Assembly (NCBI GenBank): GCA_964354265.1
Contig: CAYGYY010000002.1
Location: 1 to 52,713, forward strand
Direction of reading: 5' to 3'
DNA from: Fen731 sp964354265
Lineage (GTDB): Bacteria; Actinomycetota; Humimicrobiia; Humimicrobiales; Humimicrobiaceae
DNA: 52,713 nt
Positions 1-7,910 of the stretch are shown piece after piece. Each line of letters opens with the position of its first letter. Position 1 is the first letter of the stretch. A program made the position numbers and the translations under genes. The notes under the pieces were generated by a model. That model had not been told where the DNA came from. It did no database searches and saw nothing but the letters and a program-made list of their open reading frames with translations.

Positions 1-110
1 AGATTGAAGCCTATATTATTTACTAAATAGTATGTAAAATGATAGGCATATGAATTAAGAATTAATAAATAATCAGAAAATCTATCACAGAGAATTGTCC
101 TGAAAAAAAT

Positions 111-620
111 ATGGATATTTTTACCTTAGTAATGATATTAATAATATTAGTACTTGCTTTTATAGCATGGACTCAATTGTTTGGAGCACCCTGGATACCA
201 ACGCGTCATAAAACTGTGCATAGAATGTTAGAGCTTGCCCAAATAAAACCGGGTGAGCTGGTTTATGATTTAGGATCGGGTGATGGCAGAATAATAATTG
301 AAGCCGCCCAATCTTTTGGCGCAAGAGCTGTAGGTATTGAAATCGATCCCCTTAGATATTTATGGTCAAAGGTTAAAATCTCATTATTAAAATATCAAAA
401 TAGGGTAGATGTTATTCTGGGGAATTTTTACTATCAGGATCTGAGCCGGGCAGATGTTATAATAGTCTATCTACTGCAAGACACAAACATAAGACTTATG
501 CAAAAGTTTGAACAAGAACTGCGCCACGGCACACGAATTATATCAAACACATTCAACTTTCCCGGCTGGGATATTACAAATCAGGATGAAAAAGAAAAAG
601 TATATGTATATAAAATATAG
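111..620 (+). CDS. Membrane-anchored class I SAM methyltransferase, FAM173-like
   Basis: 169 residues. A single hydrophobic segment (about residues 5-22) is followed by a PWIPT motif (27-31) and a Rossmann methyltransferase core. Motif I is VYDLGSGDGR (51-60), the acidic motif II is GIEID (75-79), and DVIIVYLLQDTN (115-126) follows. This layout, with an N-terminal anchor, a P-x-x-PT motif and a DLGSGDGR motif, matches the FAM173/ANTKMT-type protein-lysine methyltransferases, including small bacterial homologues. The substrate cannot be told from sequence. It should sit on the cytoplasmic face of the membrane. The start has no clear Shine-Dalgarno site, but the hydrophobic N-terminus supports it. 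It stands alone, convergent with the following minus-strand gene. The methyltransferase call is secure; the FAM173 assignment is an inference from motifs. Confidence 0.82.
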   Translation: MDIFTLVMILIILVLAFIAWTQLFGAPWIPTRHKTVHRMLELAQIKPGELVYDLGSGDGRIIIEAAQSFGARAVGIEIDPLRYLWSKVKISLLKYQNRVDVILGNFYYQDLSRADVIIVYLLQDTNIRLMQKFEQELRHGTRIISNTFNFPGWDITNQDEKEKVYVYKI

Positions 621-659
621 GAAATTTGCTGTAAAAAAACTCCAGGCCTCCGGCTAAAT

Positions 660-977
660 CTACCCGACATAAGTATCAAAGACGCGTACCTTTTCCCAAT
701 TGGCTTTATTATTGTCTACAAAAATCTTATGTTTTTCTGCATCCTGATATTGATCATGGCTGGATTTGTTAGTAAATACCACATGCAATCCTACTTGATA
801 ATCTGTAACATTGACATCCCGGTTATGCTCGGCCACTAATTGTCCTGCAGAAAAATAAAGAATGCCAGGCTGGTCTTTAAGGTATGTGTAACAGCTTTCT
901 ACCAGTGTTTTGACTGCTGTGTCTGATGTATCTTTTAAGGTAAAGAATACATTATGAACCAGATTATGTTCATTCAT
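660..977 (-). CDS. Dabb (stress-responsive alpha/beta-barrel) domain protein
   Basis: 105 residues, about the length of a single Dabb domain (PF07876). It starts HNLVHNVFFTLKD and has the family pattern: an early His/Val strand, a mid-protein helix and GLHVVFTNKSSHDQYQ near residues 63-78. Dabb proteins are dimeric ferredoxin-like barrels with mixed roles (stress proteins, cyclases, monooxygenase-like enzymes), so no reaction can be given. The start is well set by an AAAGGAGG ribosome site 4 bases upstream of ATG. The gene is monocistronic. A terminator-like hairpin on the same strand lies about 115 bases upstream (see 1091-1119). Confidence 0.8.
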   Translation of the reverse strand: MNEHNLVHNVFFTLKDTSDTAVKTLVESCYTYLKDQPGILYFSAGQLVAEHNRDVNVTDYQVGLHVVFTNKSSHDQYQDAEKHKIFVDNNKANWEKVRVFDTYVG

Positions 978-1090
978 TTTGCCTCCTTTGCAAAAAATAT
1001 CCTTTATGAAAAAATTCTGTCTTATCTTATACTATTATTGGAATATTAAAATACAAGAATTTTCAAGAACCATAATTATATAATGAACTC

Positions 1091-1119
1091 AAAAAAAAGA
1101 TAAGCCATAGCTTATCTTT
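1091..1119 (-). terminator. Hairpin with T-run on the minus strand, upstream of the Dabb gene
   Basis: A perfect 10-bp stem (AAAGATAAGC, 1096-1105, with GCTTATCTTT, 1110-1119) encloses the 4-base loop CATA. Read on the minus strand, the stem is followed by a run of T, the shape of a rho-independent terminator. No minus-strand gene lies just upstream of it. It may stop antisense readthrough or act as a leader attenuator for the Dabb gene. Its role is inferred. Confidence 0.55.
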
Positions 1120-1132
1120 ACCTGTCAGGTAA
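1118..1132. promoter_or_regulatory. Perfect 15-bp palindrome upstream of the RHH-like gene
   Basis: TTACCTG-T-CAGGTAA is a perfect 7+1+7 inverted repeat, the size of an operator for a dimeric regulator. It lies about 160 bases upstream of the ribbon-helix-helix-like gene at 1293. One half-site with its centre (TTACCTGTC) recurs at 1536-1544, just after that gene and before trxB. The operator role is inferred. The 978-1292 gap otherwise holds only the hairpin next to it. Confidence 0.35.
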
Positions 1133-1292
1133 CTTACTCCAACTCATAATTGCCGGATGTTTCTATAAATTTTTATTATTCTTTTTATGCTTTATCGCTA
1201 ACAAGTATTGAGAATAGCCTATTTGACAATATGGATTTTGATATATATACTCATATACATAAAAATACAAAACAATATGTTAAGGAGTGTAA

Positions 1293-1532
1293 ATGGAAAA
1301 GAAACAAGATTATTTCAGGGTCCCTATTACAATGCCTTCAGGAATGGTATCTTTTCTTGAAAACCTCGGAATTGAATGCAAGAGAGCCGGTGGCCACAAA
1401 ATTGCCAATACAGAAATAGTTCGAACCCTGATAAAATTATTAATGGATCTTGACCTGGACCTTTCAGGCATAAAGACAGAAGAAGAACTTGAAGCGCGAA
1501 TAAAGGATGCAGCGAAAAGATACAGGCAATAG
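1293..1532 (+). CDS. Small ribbon-helix-helix-like protein of unknown function
   Basis: 79 residues, starting at ATG behind TTAAGGAG with good spacing. A short strand-like segment (FRVPITMP, 8-15) is followed by two predicted helices (about 16-32 and 37-57) and an acidic, charged C-terminal helix. That order resembles ribbon-helix-helix DNA-binding proteins, where an N-terminal strand pairs in a dimer, but no signature is decisive. Palindromic sequence on both sides (1118-1132, and a half-site at 1536-1544) fits an autoregulator or a trxB regulator. Function is not known. A longer frame overlapping it at 1150-1419 lacks a ribosome site and is taken as spurious. Confidence 0.6.
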   Translation: MEKKQDYFRVPITMPSGMVSFLENLGIECKRAGGHKIANTEIVRTLIKLLMDLDLDLSGIKTEEELEARIKDAAKRYRQ

Positions 1533-1576
1533 CAGTTACCTGTCTGGTTGCGATGAGTATTTTTTAGGAGAATAAA

Positions 1577-2524
1577 TTGAAAGAGTTAAAAACGGATTTG
1601 ATTATCATTGGTGCAGGTCCGGCCGGTTTGGGGGCAGCTATTTATGCTGCCAGGTCTGCACTCAAGTTCAGCATTTTTGACAGGGTCATGGCAGGCGGCC
1701 AGATAATCACAACAGAATATATTGAGAATTATCCGGGTTTCAGGGAAGATATTTCCGGTTTTGACCTTATGCAGAATATAATCGAACATTGCAAGAAATT
1801 TGGCATAGTGCCTGAAGAGTATAAACAGATAGATTCATTGAAGTTACAGGAGGAATCTGGTTTTAGTAAATATAAATTTAAATGTACGGGAGAAGATCTT
1901 GAAGCCATTGCAAAAACCGTAATAATAGCAACGGGTGCGCGCCCGACCAGGCTTTATGTTGAAGGCGAAAGCGAATATACTGGTAAAGGAATATCGTACT
2001 GCGCAACATGCGATGGAGCTCTTTACTATGATAAGGAAGTAATTGTTGCAGGGGGCGGCAATGCTGCAATACAGGAAGCGCTTTTTTTAACAAAGTTTGC
2101 AAAAAAAGTCTATGTGGTGCACAGGCGGAATGAGCTTCGAGCAGTGAAAACCCTGCAAAACAGGGCGTTTGAAAATGGGAAGATAGAATTTATATGGGAT
2201 TCAGTGATAGAGAAATTTTCCGGAGCGGAAAGACTTGAAGAAGTCCTGATAAAAAATGTTAAAAACGGCAGAAGGACCAAAAAGAAAATCGATGGAGTCT
2301 TTGAATATATCGGTATTAAAGCAAACAGCCAGCTGGTGGAGGGAATAGCAGAGCTGGATGAAAACGGGTTTATTATTACAGATTCCAGCATGTCGACTGC
2401 ACAGAAGGGATTGTTTGCAGCAGGCGATGTAAGGAATACCAGACTAAGGCAGGTTATTACTGCTGTGGCTGATGGTGCAATTGCAGCTACATTTGCAGAT
2501 AAGCATTTAGATGGTCTTTTATGA
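1577..2524 (+). CDS. trxB: Thioredoxin reductase (NADPH, FAD)
   Basis: 315 residues, the usual low-molecular-weight TrxB length. It transfers electrons from NADPH through FAD and a redox disulfide to thioredoxin in the cytoplasm. Visible motifs are the FAD dinucleotide site GAGPAG (12-17), the redox-active CATC (142-145), the NAD(P) site GGGNAA (159-164), and HRRNELR (182-188), whose two arginines mark NADPH preference. The C-terminal FAD motif is AAGDVR. The start is UUG at 1577, supported by AGGAG 6 bases upstream; no in-frame ATG precedes the FAD motif. It heads a run with the CwlM-like gene 24 bases downstream and the deacetylase-family gene. No thioredoxin gene lies nearby. Confidence 0.96.
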   Translation: MKELKTDLIIIGAGPAGLGAAIYAARSALKFSIFDRVMAGGQIITTEYIENYPGFREDISGFDLMQNIIEHCKKFGIVPEEYKQIDSLKLQEESGFSKYKFKCTGEDLEAIAKTVIIATGARPTRLYVEGESEYTGKGISYCATCDGALYYDKEVIVAGGGNAAIQEALFLTKFAKKVYVVHRRNELRAVKTLQNRAFENGKIEFIWDSVIEKFSGAERLEEVLIKNVKNGRRTKKKIDGVFEYIGIKANSQLVEGIAELDENGFIITDSSMSTAQKGLFAAGDVRNTRLRQVITAVADGAIAATFADKHLDGLL

Positions 2525-2548
2525 CCTATAGGCAAAAAGGATTAGGCA

Positions 2549-3628
2549 ATGGTTTCAAAGAAAGGTTTTACAGGCGCAAAAGTCGTTGAATTACAGAGGA
2601 GGTTAAAATCCCTTGGATATGAACTTGGCAGGGGTGAAATCGATGGCTTGATGGGACCCTCTACAACAGATGCAGTGAAAAAGTTCCAGCAGGATAGGGG
2701 CATTGATGCAACAGGCGTAGCAGATGCACAAACCTGGCAGGAGCTGCTGGATGCCGGCTATAAGATAGGCGAAAGAATGCTTTATCTAAAGAATCCTCCT
2801 TTCAGGGGTGACGACGTAAGAACCCTGCAACTTTGGCTTAAAACACTTGGATTTTACAAATATAAGGAAAACGGTATTTTTTGTATAAAAACCCACAAGG
2901 CCCTGGTTGAATTCCAGAAAAACATGGAAATATCTGTTGATGGTATCCTTGGCGGAGCTACTCTTAAGCATTTAAAAAACCTGAAAAGAATAATTGATTC
3001 CCACCAGTCGTCCAATTATCCTGCAGTAAAAGAGTATTTAAAGTTGGGAGAAAAAGGTGGATTCAAGATAATAATTGATTATGGAGAGAACACAAATGAT
3101 ACTGCAGACAGTCTGAGTTATTTCAAAGACAAGATCTATATATGCAGGAGTATAGCCAATTTCTGTAAGGACACAATGATGCACATAGGTATTGAATCTG
3201 CAATAACAGTAAATGAAGATGATAATGCCAGTATTTTTTTATCTGACAGGATAAAATTTGCAAACAGGAGTAATGCAGATATTTTAATAAGCCTTAACCT
3301 TGGCTTTTCATCAGACAGCGATGCAAACGGGAGCTGCTGTTTTTATTTTGAAGGGTTGAAGTCTTTTTCTGTAGCTGGAAAAACTATTGCAAATCTTGTC
3401 CAGGACAAGCTGATAAAATATCTTGATGTTGTTGACTGCAGGATACATGGTGCAAGCTATACTATACTTAAGGAGACAGTTATGACAGCGGTACTTATTG
3501 AACCGGCTTTTATCTCAAACAAGCTTGACAGGGAAAACCTGTTGAGAACTGATTACCAGATGGGAATAAGCAATTCGATAGTAGAAGCGTTGACTGATTT
3601 TTTGCAAGACTCCAGATATCCACATTAA
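2549..3628 (+). CDS. CwlM-like protein: two peptidoglycan-binding domains plus a degenerate amidase_3 domain
   Basis: 359 residues with no signal peptide or membrane segment, so probably cytoplasmic. Two PG_binding_1 domains (about 8-70 and 83-148) precede an N-acetylmuramoyl-L-alanine amidase fold (about 172-352). The zinc-site motifs are changed. The usual DPGHGG is DYGEN (177-181), with Glu in place of the zinc His. The usual S-x-H-x-N is SLNLG (248-252), with Asn in place of His. The late Glu in LIEPAFISN (316-324) remains. Hydrolysis is therefore unlikely. Domain order, absence of a signal peptide and position directly after trxB match mycobacterial CwlM, a cytoplasmic amidase homologue that activates MurA. 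A similar regulatory role is inferred, not shown. The gene is probably translated with trxB and the downstream gene. Confidence 0.85.
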   Translation: MVSKKGFTGAKVVELQRRLKSLGYELGRGEIDGLMGPSTTDAVKKFQQDRGIDATGVADAQTWQELLDAGYKIGERMLYLKNPPFRGDDVRTLQLWLKTLGFYKYKENGIFCIKTHKALVEFQKNMEISVDGILGGATLKHLKNLKRIIDSHQSSNYPAVKEYLKLGEKGGFKIIIDYGENTNDTADSLSYFKDKIYICRSIANFCKDTMMHIGIESAITVNEDDNASIFLSDRIKFANRSNADILISLNLGFSSDSDANGSCCFYFEGLKSFSVAGKTIANLVQDKLIKYLDVVDCRIHGASYTILKETVMTAVLIEPAFISNKLDRENLLRTDYQMGISNSIVEALTDFLQDSRYPH

Positions 3629-3630
3629 TA

Positions 3631-4773
3631 ATGCAGATAATTTATGATGATTTTTACTTAAAGCACGATACGGGTCCATTGCACTGTGAAAATGCCAGGA
3701 GGCTTTCAGGAATTGTTGAAGCAGTCAGAAAATCAGGACATTTAAGGCGCATGCATTTTGTAAGCCCGTCTCCTTCAAGTCTTGATTCTGTCTGCCTGGT
3801 CCACACCAGGGAATATATAGAATACATAAAAGAAATATCAGGATCTGGCATTGCCTGCAATATTGATCCTGACACAGTAGTATCGGGACACACTTATGAT
3901 TGTGCCCTGCTGGCTGCAGGAGGCTGTATAAATGGAATAGACTATATCAGCAGCAGCTCTATAAACAATGGTGCCATAGTTAATAACTCCATAAAAAATA
4001 ATTATATGGGTAATGGCAATATGAAGGATAGCCCGTATTCAGAGAGGAAAGTGTTTTTAGCGCTTGTCAGGCCACCGGGGCATCATGCTTTCAGCGACGA
4101 AGGGACAGGTTTTTGCATATTCAATAACATATCAATCGCTGCGCGCTATGCATTAAAAAAAGGCATTGCAGGCAAGATTGCAATAATTGACTTTGATGTG
4201 CATCACGGGAATGGAACGCAAAGTATATTCTATGATGATGACAAAGTTTTTTATATTTCACTGCACCAGTATCCGCATTATCCCGGCACAGGATATTATA
4301 CTGATACCGGGACCGGCAAGGGCCAGGGTTTTACTCTCAATATTCCTTTAAGCCCAGGTTCAGGGGAGCCTGATTATATTTATGCGTTTGAAAAAATAAT
4401 CTCGCCGCTTTTATTAAATTTCGGGCCGGAACTGGTTCTTATTAGTGCTGGATATGATGCGCATAGATTGGACCTCCTATCATCAATTAATCTGGAAGAT
4501 GATTCATTCAGGAAAATAATGCTTATATTGATTGGACTGTTCGATAAAAGGATTCCATTTGGACTTGTGCTTGAAGGTGGTTACAATCGGGGGGCAGCAG
4601 CGGCAAGCGTTTTAAAAACTATTGATGCATTTTTAGAAGAAGGGTCCTGCAATAATAGAAGTGAAGTTTCAACTCTTTTAAAAACGAATACCAGCATTGA
4701 AAAACATGAAAATGTAACTGGAATTGTCAACAGGGGAGTCTTTGAAGGAATCAAAAGTGTATTTAATATATAG
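3631..4773 (+). CDS. Histone deacetylase family (AcuC/acetylpolyamine-type) zinc amidohydrolase
   Basis: 380 residues. The catalytic set of the arginase/deacetylase fold is complete: RPPGHHAF with the His pair (151-152), the zinc ligands in DVHH (Asp189, His191), the third ligand in SAGYDAH (Asp276), and the transition-state Tyr in LEGGYN (about 318). Bacterial members remove acetyl groups from protein lysines (AcuC) or polyamines; which applies here cannot be told. An Asn/Ser-rich insert (about 107-135) and a roughly 45-residue C-terminal tail after the core are not typical. The ATG lies two bases after the stop of the CwlM-like gene, so translation is probably coupled. The family is secure and the substrate is unknown. 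Confidence 0.9.
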   Translation: MQIIYDDFYLKHDTGPLHCENARRLSGIVEAVRKSGHLRRMHFVSPSPSSLDSVCLVHTREYIEYIKEISGSGIACNIDPDTVVSGHTYDCALLAAGGCINGIDYISSSSINNGAIVNNSIKNNYMGNGNMKDSPYSERKVFLALVRPPGHHAFSDEGTGFCIFNNISIAARYALKKGIAGKIAIIDFDVHHGNGTQSIFYDDDKVFYISLHQYPHYPGTGYYTDTGTGKGQGFTLNIPLSPGSGEPDYIYAFEKIISPLLLNFGPELVLISAGYDAHRLDLLSSINLEDDSFRKIMLILIGLFDKRIPFGLVLEGGYNRGAAAASVLKTIDAFLEEGSCNNRSEVSTLLKTNTSIEKHENVTGIVNRGVFEGIKSVFNI

Positions 4774-4854
4774 CAATATTAAAACATAAATAGATACAGA
4801 TATGGCACATATCAGTCATTATAAATAGTGTATTTATTATGGAGCAAGAAAATA

Positions 4855-5337
4855 GTGAGATACAATAACTGCAATAAACAAGGCCGGACTTTTATCATTA
4901 AATCTATAATATTTATATTATTTGTTTTAATGCTCTCCAGCTTTTTATTTGTTTTTTCAGGCTGCAGGCAGTATGACAATAAATTTGATATCTCCTATTT
5001 TTTCAAGACTGATCCTGAAAAGGCTGTACTTGACTTCATATATTCAATGGCCAACCAGGATGCTTCCTATGTTTATGATAATTTTATACTTGACAAGGAT
5101 AAACGGAATGTCAGCAAGGAAAAATTCCTGAGGGAACTTTCCGAAATAATGTCTGGCATTGAAAATATTGAAGTCCTCAGAATTGTATATCTTGGTTATG
5201 AAGACGAAATGAGCAAAGTAGTTGTTGAATTTGAAGTAAAATATACCAATGGGGACACAAGCCAGTATAAGAAGTACATATATTTATTGGAGGAAAATAG
5301 CAAGTGGAAAATAGTTTTTGATAAGACTTTTATTTAG
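4855..5337 (+). CDS. Small lipoprotein, NTF2/DUF4878-like
   Basis: About 160 residues. A hydrophobic signal ends in the lipobox FSGC, and the mature part has the pattern of an NTF2-like accessory domain: a helix with DPEKAVLDFIYSMANQD, then alternating strands ending KWKIVFDKTFI. Such domains are common in secreted lipoproteins of unknown role. I prefer the GTG at 4855 because GGAG lies 10 bases upstream. An in-frame GTG at 4828 has no ribosome site. It is separated from the deacetylase-family gene by about 80 bases and from grpE by 86 bases. Confidence 0.7.
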   Translation: MRYNNCNKQGRTFIIKSIIFILFVLMLSSFLFVFSGCRQYDNKFDISYFFKTDPEKAVLDFIYSMANQDASYVYDNFILDKDKRNVSKEKFLRELSEIMSGIENIEVLRIVYLGYEDEMSKVVVEFEVKYTNGDTSQYKKYIYLLEENSKWKIVFDKTFI

Positions 5338-5361
5338 AAATATTTTTATATATATTATAAT
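5333..5361 (+). promoter_or_regulatory. Candidate sigma-A promoter for grpE
   Basis: TTTAGA (5333-5338), a 17-base spacer and TATAAT (5356-5361) lie about 60 bases before grpE. No CIRCE repeat (HrcA operator) is visible upstream of grpE. Confidence 0.4.
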
Positions 5362-5423
5362 ACTCTTAATCTCCCCGGATTCTAAATCCGCAATTTAAAC
5401 TCAAAAAAGGAAGGTAAAGCTGA

Positions 5424-6041
5424 ATGGAAGATAAAAAGCATAAAAAGCATGGTTCAGGAAATGGGGACGAGATATTCGAGGAAATTCAGAAGGCTAAAAG
5501 AAAGTCTGAAAAAGGGCCGGATAAAATTGAACAGGATTATGACTTTGAGATAAAAGAGCTCAAGGATGAGATTGACCTGCTCAGTAAAGAACTTGCCCAT
5601 TATAAAAAACTTGAGGAAGAATATCTTGACAGGCTGAAAAGGCTGCACGCAGATTATGATAATTATCGCAAAAGGATGGCAAGGGAACAGGAAGATACTA
5701 TATTAAGGGCTAACAAGGATCTCATTGGGAAAATGCTTCCTGTTATAGACAGCTTTGAAAATGCTCTGGCAATAGGCGAGGATCTCAAAGTAGAAAATGA
5801 TGATTTTTTCAGAGGGGTTAAAATGATCCATGGCAAGCTTATGGAGACTCTCCAGAAAGAAGGGGTATCTGTTGTCGATCCCAAAGGCAAAGAGTTTGAT
5901 CCGTTAGAATGCGAGGCAGTAATTACACAGGATGTAAAAGAGGTCCCGGAAGGGACAGTGCTTGAAGTCCTTAGGAAGGGTTATAAATTAAATGATTTCC
6001 TGATGCGGCCTGCTGTTGTAAAAGTTTGCAAGAGATCGTAG
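5424..6041 (+). CDS. grpE: Co-chaperone GrpE (DnaK nucleotide exchange factor)
   Basis: 205 residues, usual for GrpE. A charged N-terminus (1-40) leads into a long coiled-coil helix (about 40-85). The core contains RLHADYDNYRKR, the family hallmark, and LLxxxDSFENAL-like and DPLECEAV segments. The C-terminal beta domain has VLRKGYKLNDFLMRPAVVKV. GrpE releases ADP from DnaK in the cytoplasm. ATG follows GGAAGG. Unlike most genomes, hrcA, dnaK and dnaJ are not adjacent, so grpE is detached from the usual operon here. Confidence 0.96.
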   Translation: MEDKKHKKHGSGNGDEIFEEIQKAKRKSEKGPDKIEQDYDFEIKELKDEIDLLSKELAHYKKLEEEYLDRLKRLHADYDNYRKRMAREQEDTILRANKDLIGKMLPVIDSFENALAIGEDLKVENDDFFRGVKMIHGKLMETLQKEGVSVVDPKGKEFDPLECEAVITQDVKEVPEGTVLEVLRKGYKLNDFLMRPAVVKVCKRS

Positions 6042-6109
6042 ATTTTTTAAGATTATGTCAATTTTAAAAATTTTGTTTATTTTAAAATATCCTATAAGGA
6101 GGAATTAAA

Positions 6110-6823
6110 ATGGTTGTAAACAATCAAACACCAGAAAAGCCACCAGAACAGCCACCAGAACAGTCACCAGTCCAGCAGCAGGCCAGCCAGGGCCAGGGGC
6201 CAGCACCTGCGGCGCCACGGAGATTTTCGTCCGGATGCATTGGAGGGGTAATAGCTGCAGTAGTTGTGCTGATTCTTGTGGTAATAACTGTTTCAGTTAT
6301 CTTTGGGGGCAGGAATAATATGGTAACCAAGGAAGTATCAGTGGATAATGCCTGGGCGCAAGTGCAGAATGTATATGACAGGCGACTTCAGCTTATTCCA
6401 AATCTTGCTGAAAGCGTAAAGGCTTATATGAAGTTAGAAAAAGACATATTTGAGTCAATTGCAAATGCGCGGGCTGGAATTAAAAGTGCCGAGACTCCAA
6501 GCCAGATTGAAAGTGTAAGCCAGAAAATAGAACCACAGATAACTTCTTTTATCCGAGATTTAAATGTTATTGTGGAAGATACTCCGGAACTTAAAGCAAG
6601 CGAGGTTGTTAAGGATTTGATGACACAGTTGGAGGGTACTGAAAACAGGATAGCTGTTGAAAGAATGAGATATAATGAATCAGTAAAGGATTATAATACC
6701 TATATCAGGCTCTTCCCCAACAATTTTGTTGCAGGGCTTTTCGGCTTTACACTCAAGGAATTTTTTGAAGCAGTGCCCGGGGCAGAGACAGCGCCTGAAG
6801 TGGATTTAAACCTTGATGAATAG
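6110..6823 (+). CDS. LemA family membrane protein
   Basis: 237 residues behind a strong AAGGAGG site. The N-terminus is Pro/Gln-rich (1-40). A single transmembrane segment follows (about 44-66), then a LemA four-helix domain (about 75-225), with DNAWAQVQNVYDRRLQLIPNL as its entry and FPNNFVAGLFGF near its end. These are the family marks. LemA proteins are found next to TPM-domain proteins, as here, but their biochemical role is not settled. The Pro/Gln-rich N-terminal extension before the membrane segment is longer than in typical LemA proteins, which usually begin at the membrane helix. Confidence 0.9.
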   Translation: MVVNNQTPEKPPEQPPEQSPVQQQASQGQGPAPAAPRRFSSGCIGGVIAAVVVLILVVITVSVIFGGRNNMVTKEVSVDNAWAQVQNVYDRRLQLIPNLAESVKAYMKLEKDIFESIANARAGIKSAETPSQIESVSQKIEPQITSFIRDLNVIVEDTPELKASEVVKDLMTQLEGTENRIAVERMRYNESVKDYNTYIRLFPNNFVAGLFGFTLKEFFEAVPGAETAPEVDLNLDE

Positions 6824-6893
6824 AAACCTGAGATTTATTTATCAGGAGTTTATTTTTTAACATTCTTGAAAATTCTTTTTTGTTATAGATTAT

Positions 6894-7910
6894 ATGTTTT
6901 ATAAAAATGGGTTTTTTTTCTTAAACAAAAAAATAAAAAAAATAAGCTCATGCTTGTTTTTTATTTTGATGATTTCAGTATCAGCCTGTTTAGCTTCACT
7001 ATTTTCAAATATAGAAACAGTTTATGGCGATGTTGAATACCCGGAATATTCATCCTATGTAAATGACTATGTAAGCCTCCTGGACCCTGATTGGAAAAAT
7101 AAAATCGAGGATTTGTGTTTTGAAGTGGAGCAGGCTACAGGGGCTCAAATAGCTGTAGCTATTGTGCCCACAATTCAAGGTATTACCCAGGAGGAATATG
7201 CCGTAGGTTTGTTTGAAAAATGGGGAATTGGGGAAGCTAAAGGGGATAATGGCGTATTACTACTGATTTCTCCTGAAGGAGAGCCCGGGAACAGGCCATT
7301 GAGGATTGAAGTAGGTTATGGTCTTGAAGGTGCTATTACTGACCTTGAAGCAAAAGAAATAGTGGATGAAATAATAACTCCAAGACTTAAGGCTGGGGAT
7401 TTTAACGGCGGTGTCTATGAAGGCGTTGCAGCAATAGCTAATAAAATATATGAGGAATACAGCTATACAACTACAATTGAAACTGAACAGGCAGCCAGCA
7501 GTTTTGGTTTTACCGATTTCTTCAGGGGAATGCAGGGTAACCCTTTCTTTTTTTGTTGTATACCTGTTTTTTTAATAATTTCTATAATTACCGGCATAAA
7601 ATCGATATTCAGGAGAAAGTGCCCAAAATGCAGGAAAATCAAGCTGAAAATCAAGACTACTGTGATACAGCAGGCAACTTATACCACCACTGGCAAAATG
7701 CTTGAAGAAAGGGATTGCACATATATTTATCCTACGGGAATAGCCTGTGGATACCATGACCAGCGAACAGTCACTATTCCAAAAAAGACCCGCAGTTCAG
7801 GAGGGGGGTTTGTTGGTGGTTTTGGAGGCTCTTCCGGCGGTGGCGGCGGAGGTTTCGGGGGATTTGGTGGCGGCTCCTCCGGTGGTGGAGGTGCCAGCGG
7901 GGGTTGGTAA
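6894..7910 (+). CDS. TPM-domain (YgcG family) membrane protein with Cys-rich insert and Gly-rich tail
   Basis: 338 residues. A signal or anchor (about 15-45) is followed by a TPM domain (about 50-195), with YVNDYVSLLDPDWKNKIEDL at its start and LRIEVGYGLEGAITD in the core. A transmembrane segment follows (about 218-237). Next comes a zinc-ribbon-like stretch with CPKC and a later Cys pair, and the tail (about 303-338) is almost pure Gly/Ser ending GGASGGW. The same tail occurs in many YgcG proteins. The family is linked to membrane protein quality control, but the activity is unclear. The start at 6894 has a weak ribosome site. Its last codons overlap the UUG start of sigI, so translation is probably coupled. 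Confidence 0.88.
   Translation: MFYKNGFFFLNKKIKKISSCLFFILMISVSACLASLFSNIETVYGDVEYPEYSSYVNDYVSLLDPDWKNKIEDLCFEVEQATGAQIAVAIVPTIQGITQEEYAVGLFEKWGIGEAKGDNGVLLLISPEGEPGNRPLRIEVGYGLEGAITDLEAKEIVDEIITPRLKAGDFNGGVYEGVAAIANKIYEEYSYTTTIETEQAASSFGFTDFFRGMQGNPFFFCCIPVFLIISIITGIKSIFRRKCPKCRKIKLKIKTTVIQQATYTTTGKMLEERDCTYIYPTGIACGYHDQRTVTIPKKTRSSGGGFVGGFGGSSGGGGGGFGGFGGGSSGGGGASGGW

Noticed and set aside
1150..1419. 89-codon plus-strand frame
   Set aside because: Overlaps the RHH-like gene in another frame, no ribosome site, low-complexity translation.
5338..5423. CIRCE heat-shock operator before grpE
   Set aside because: No TTAGCACTC/GAGTGCTAA inverted repeat is present.
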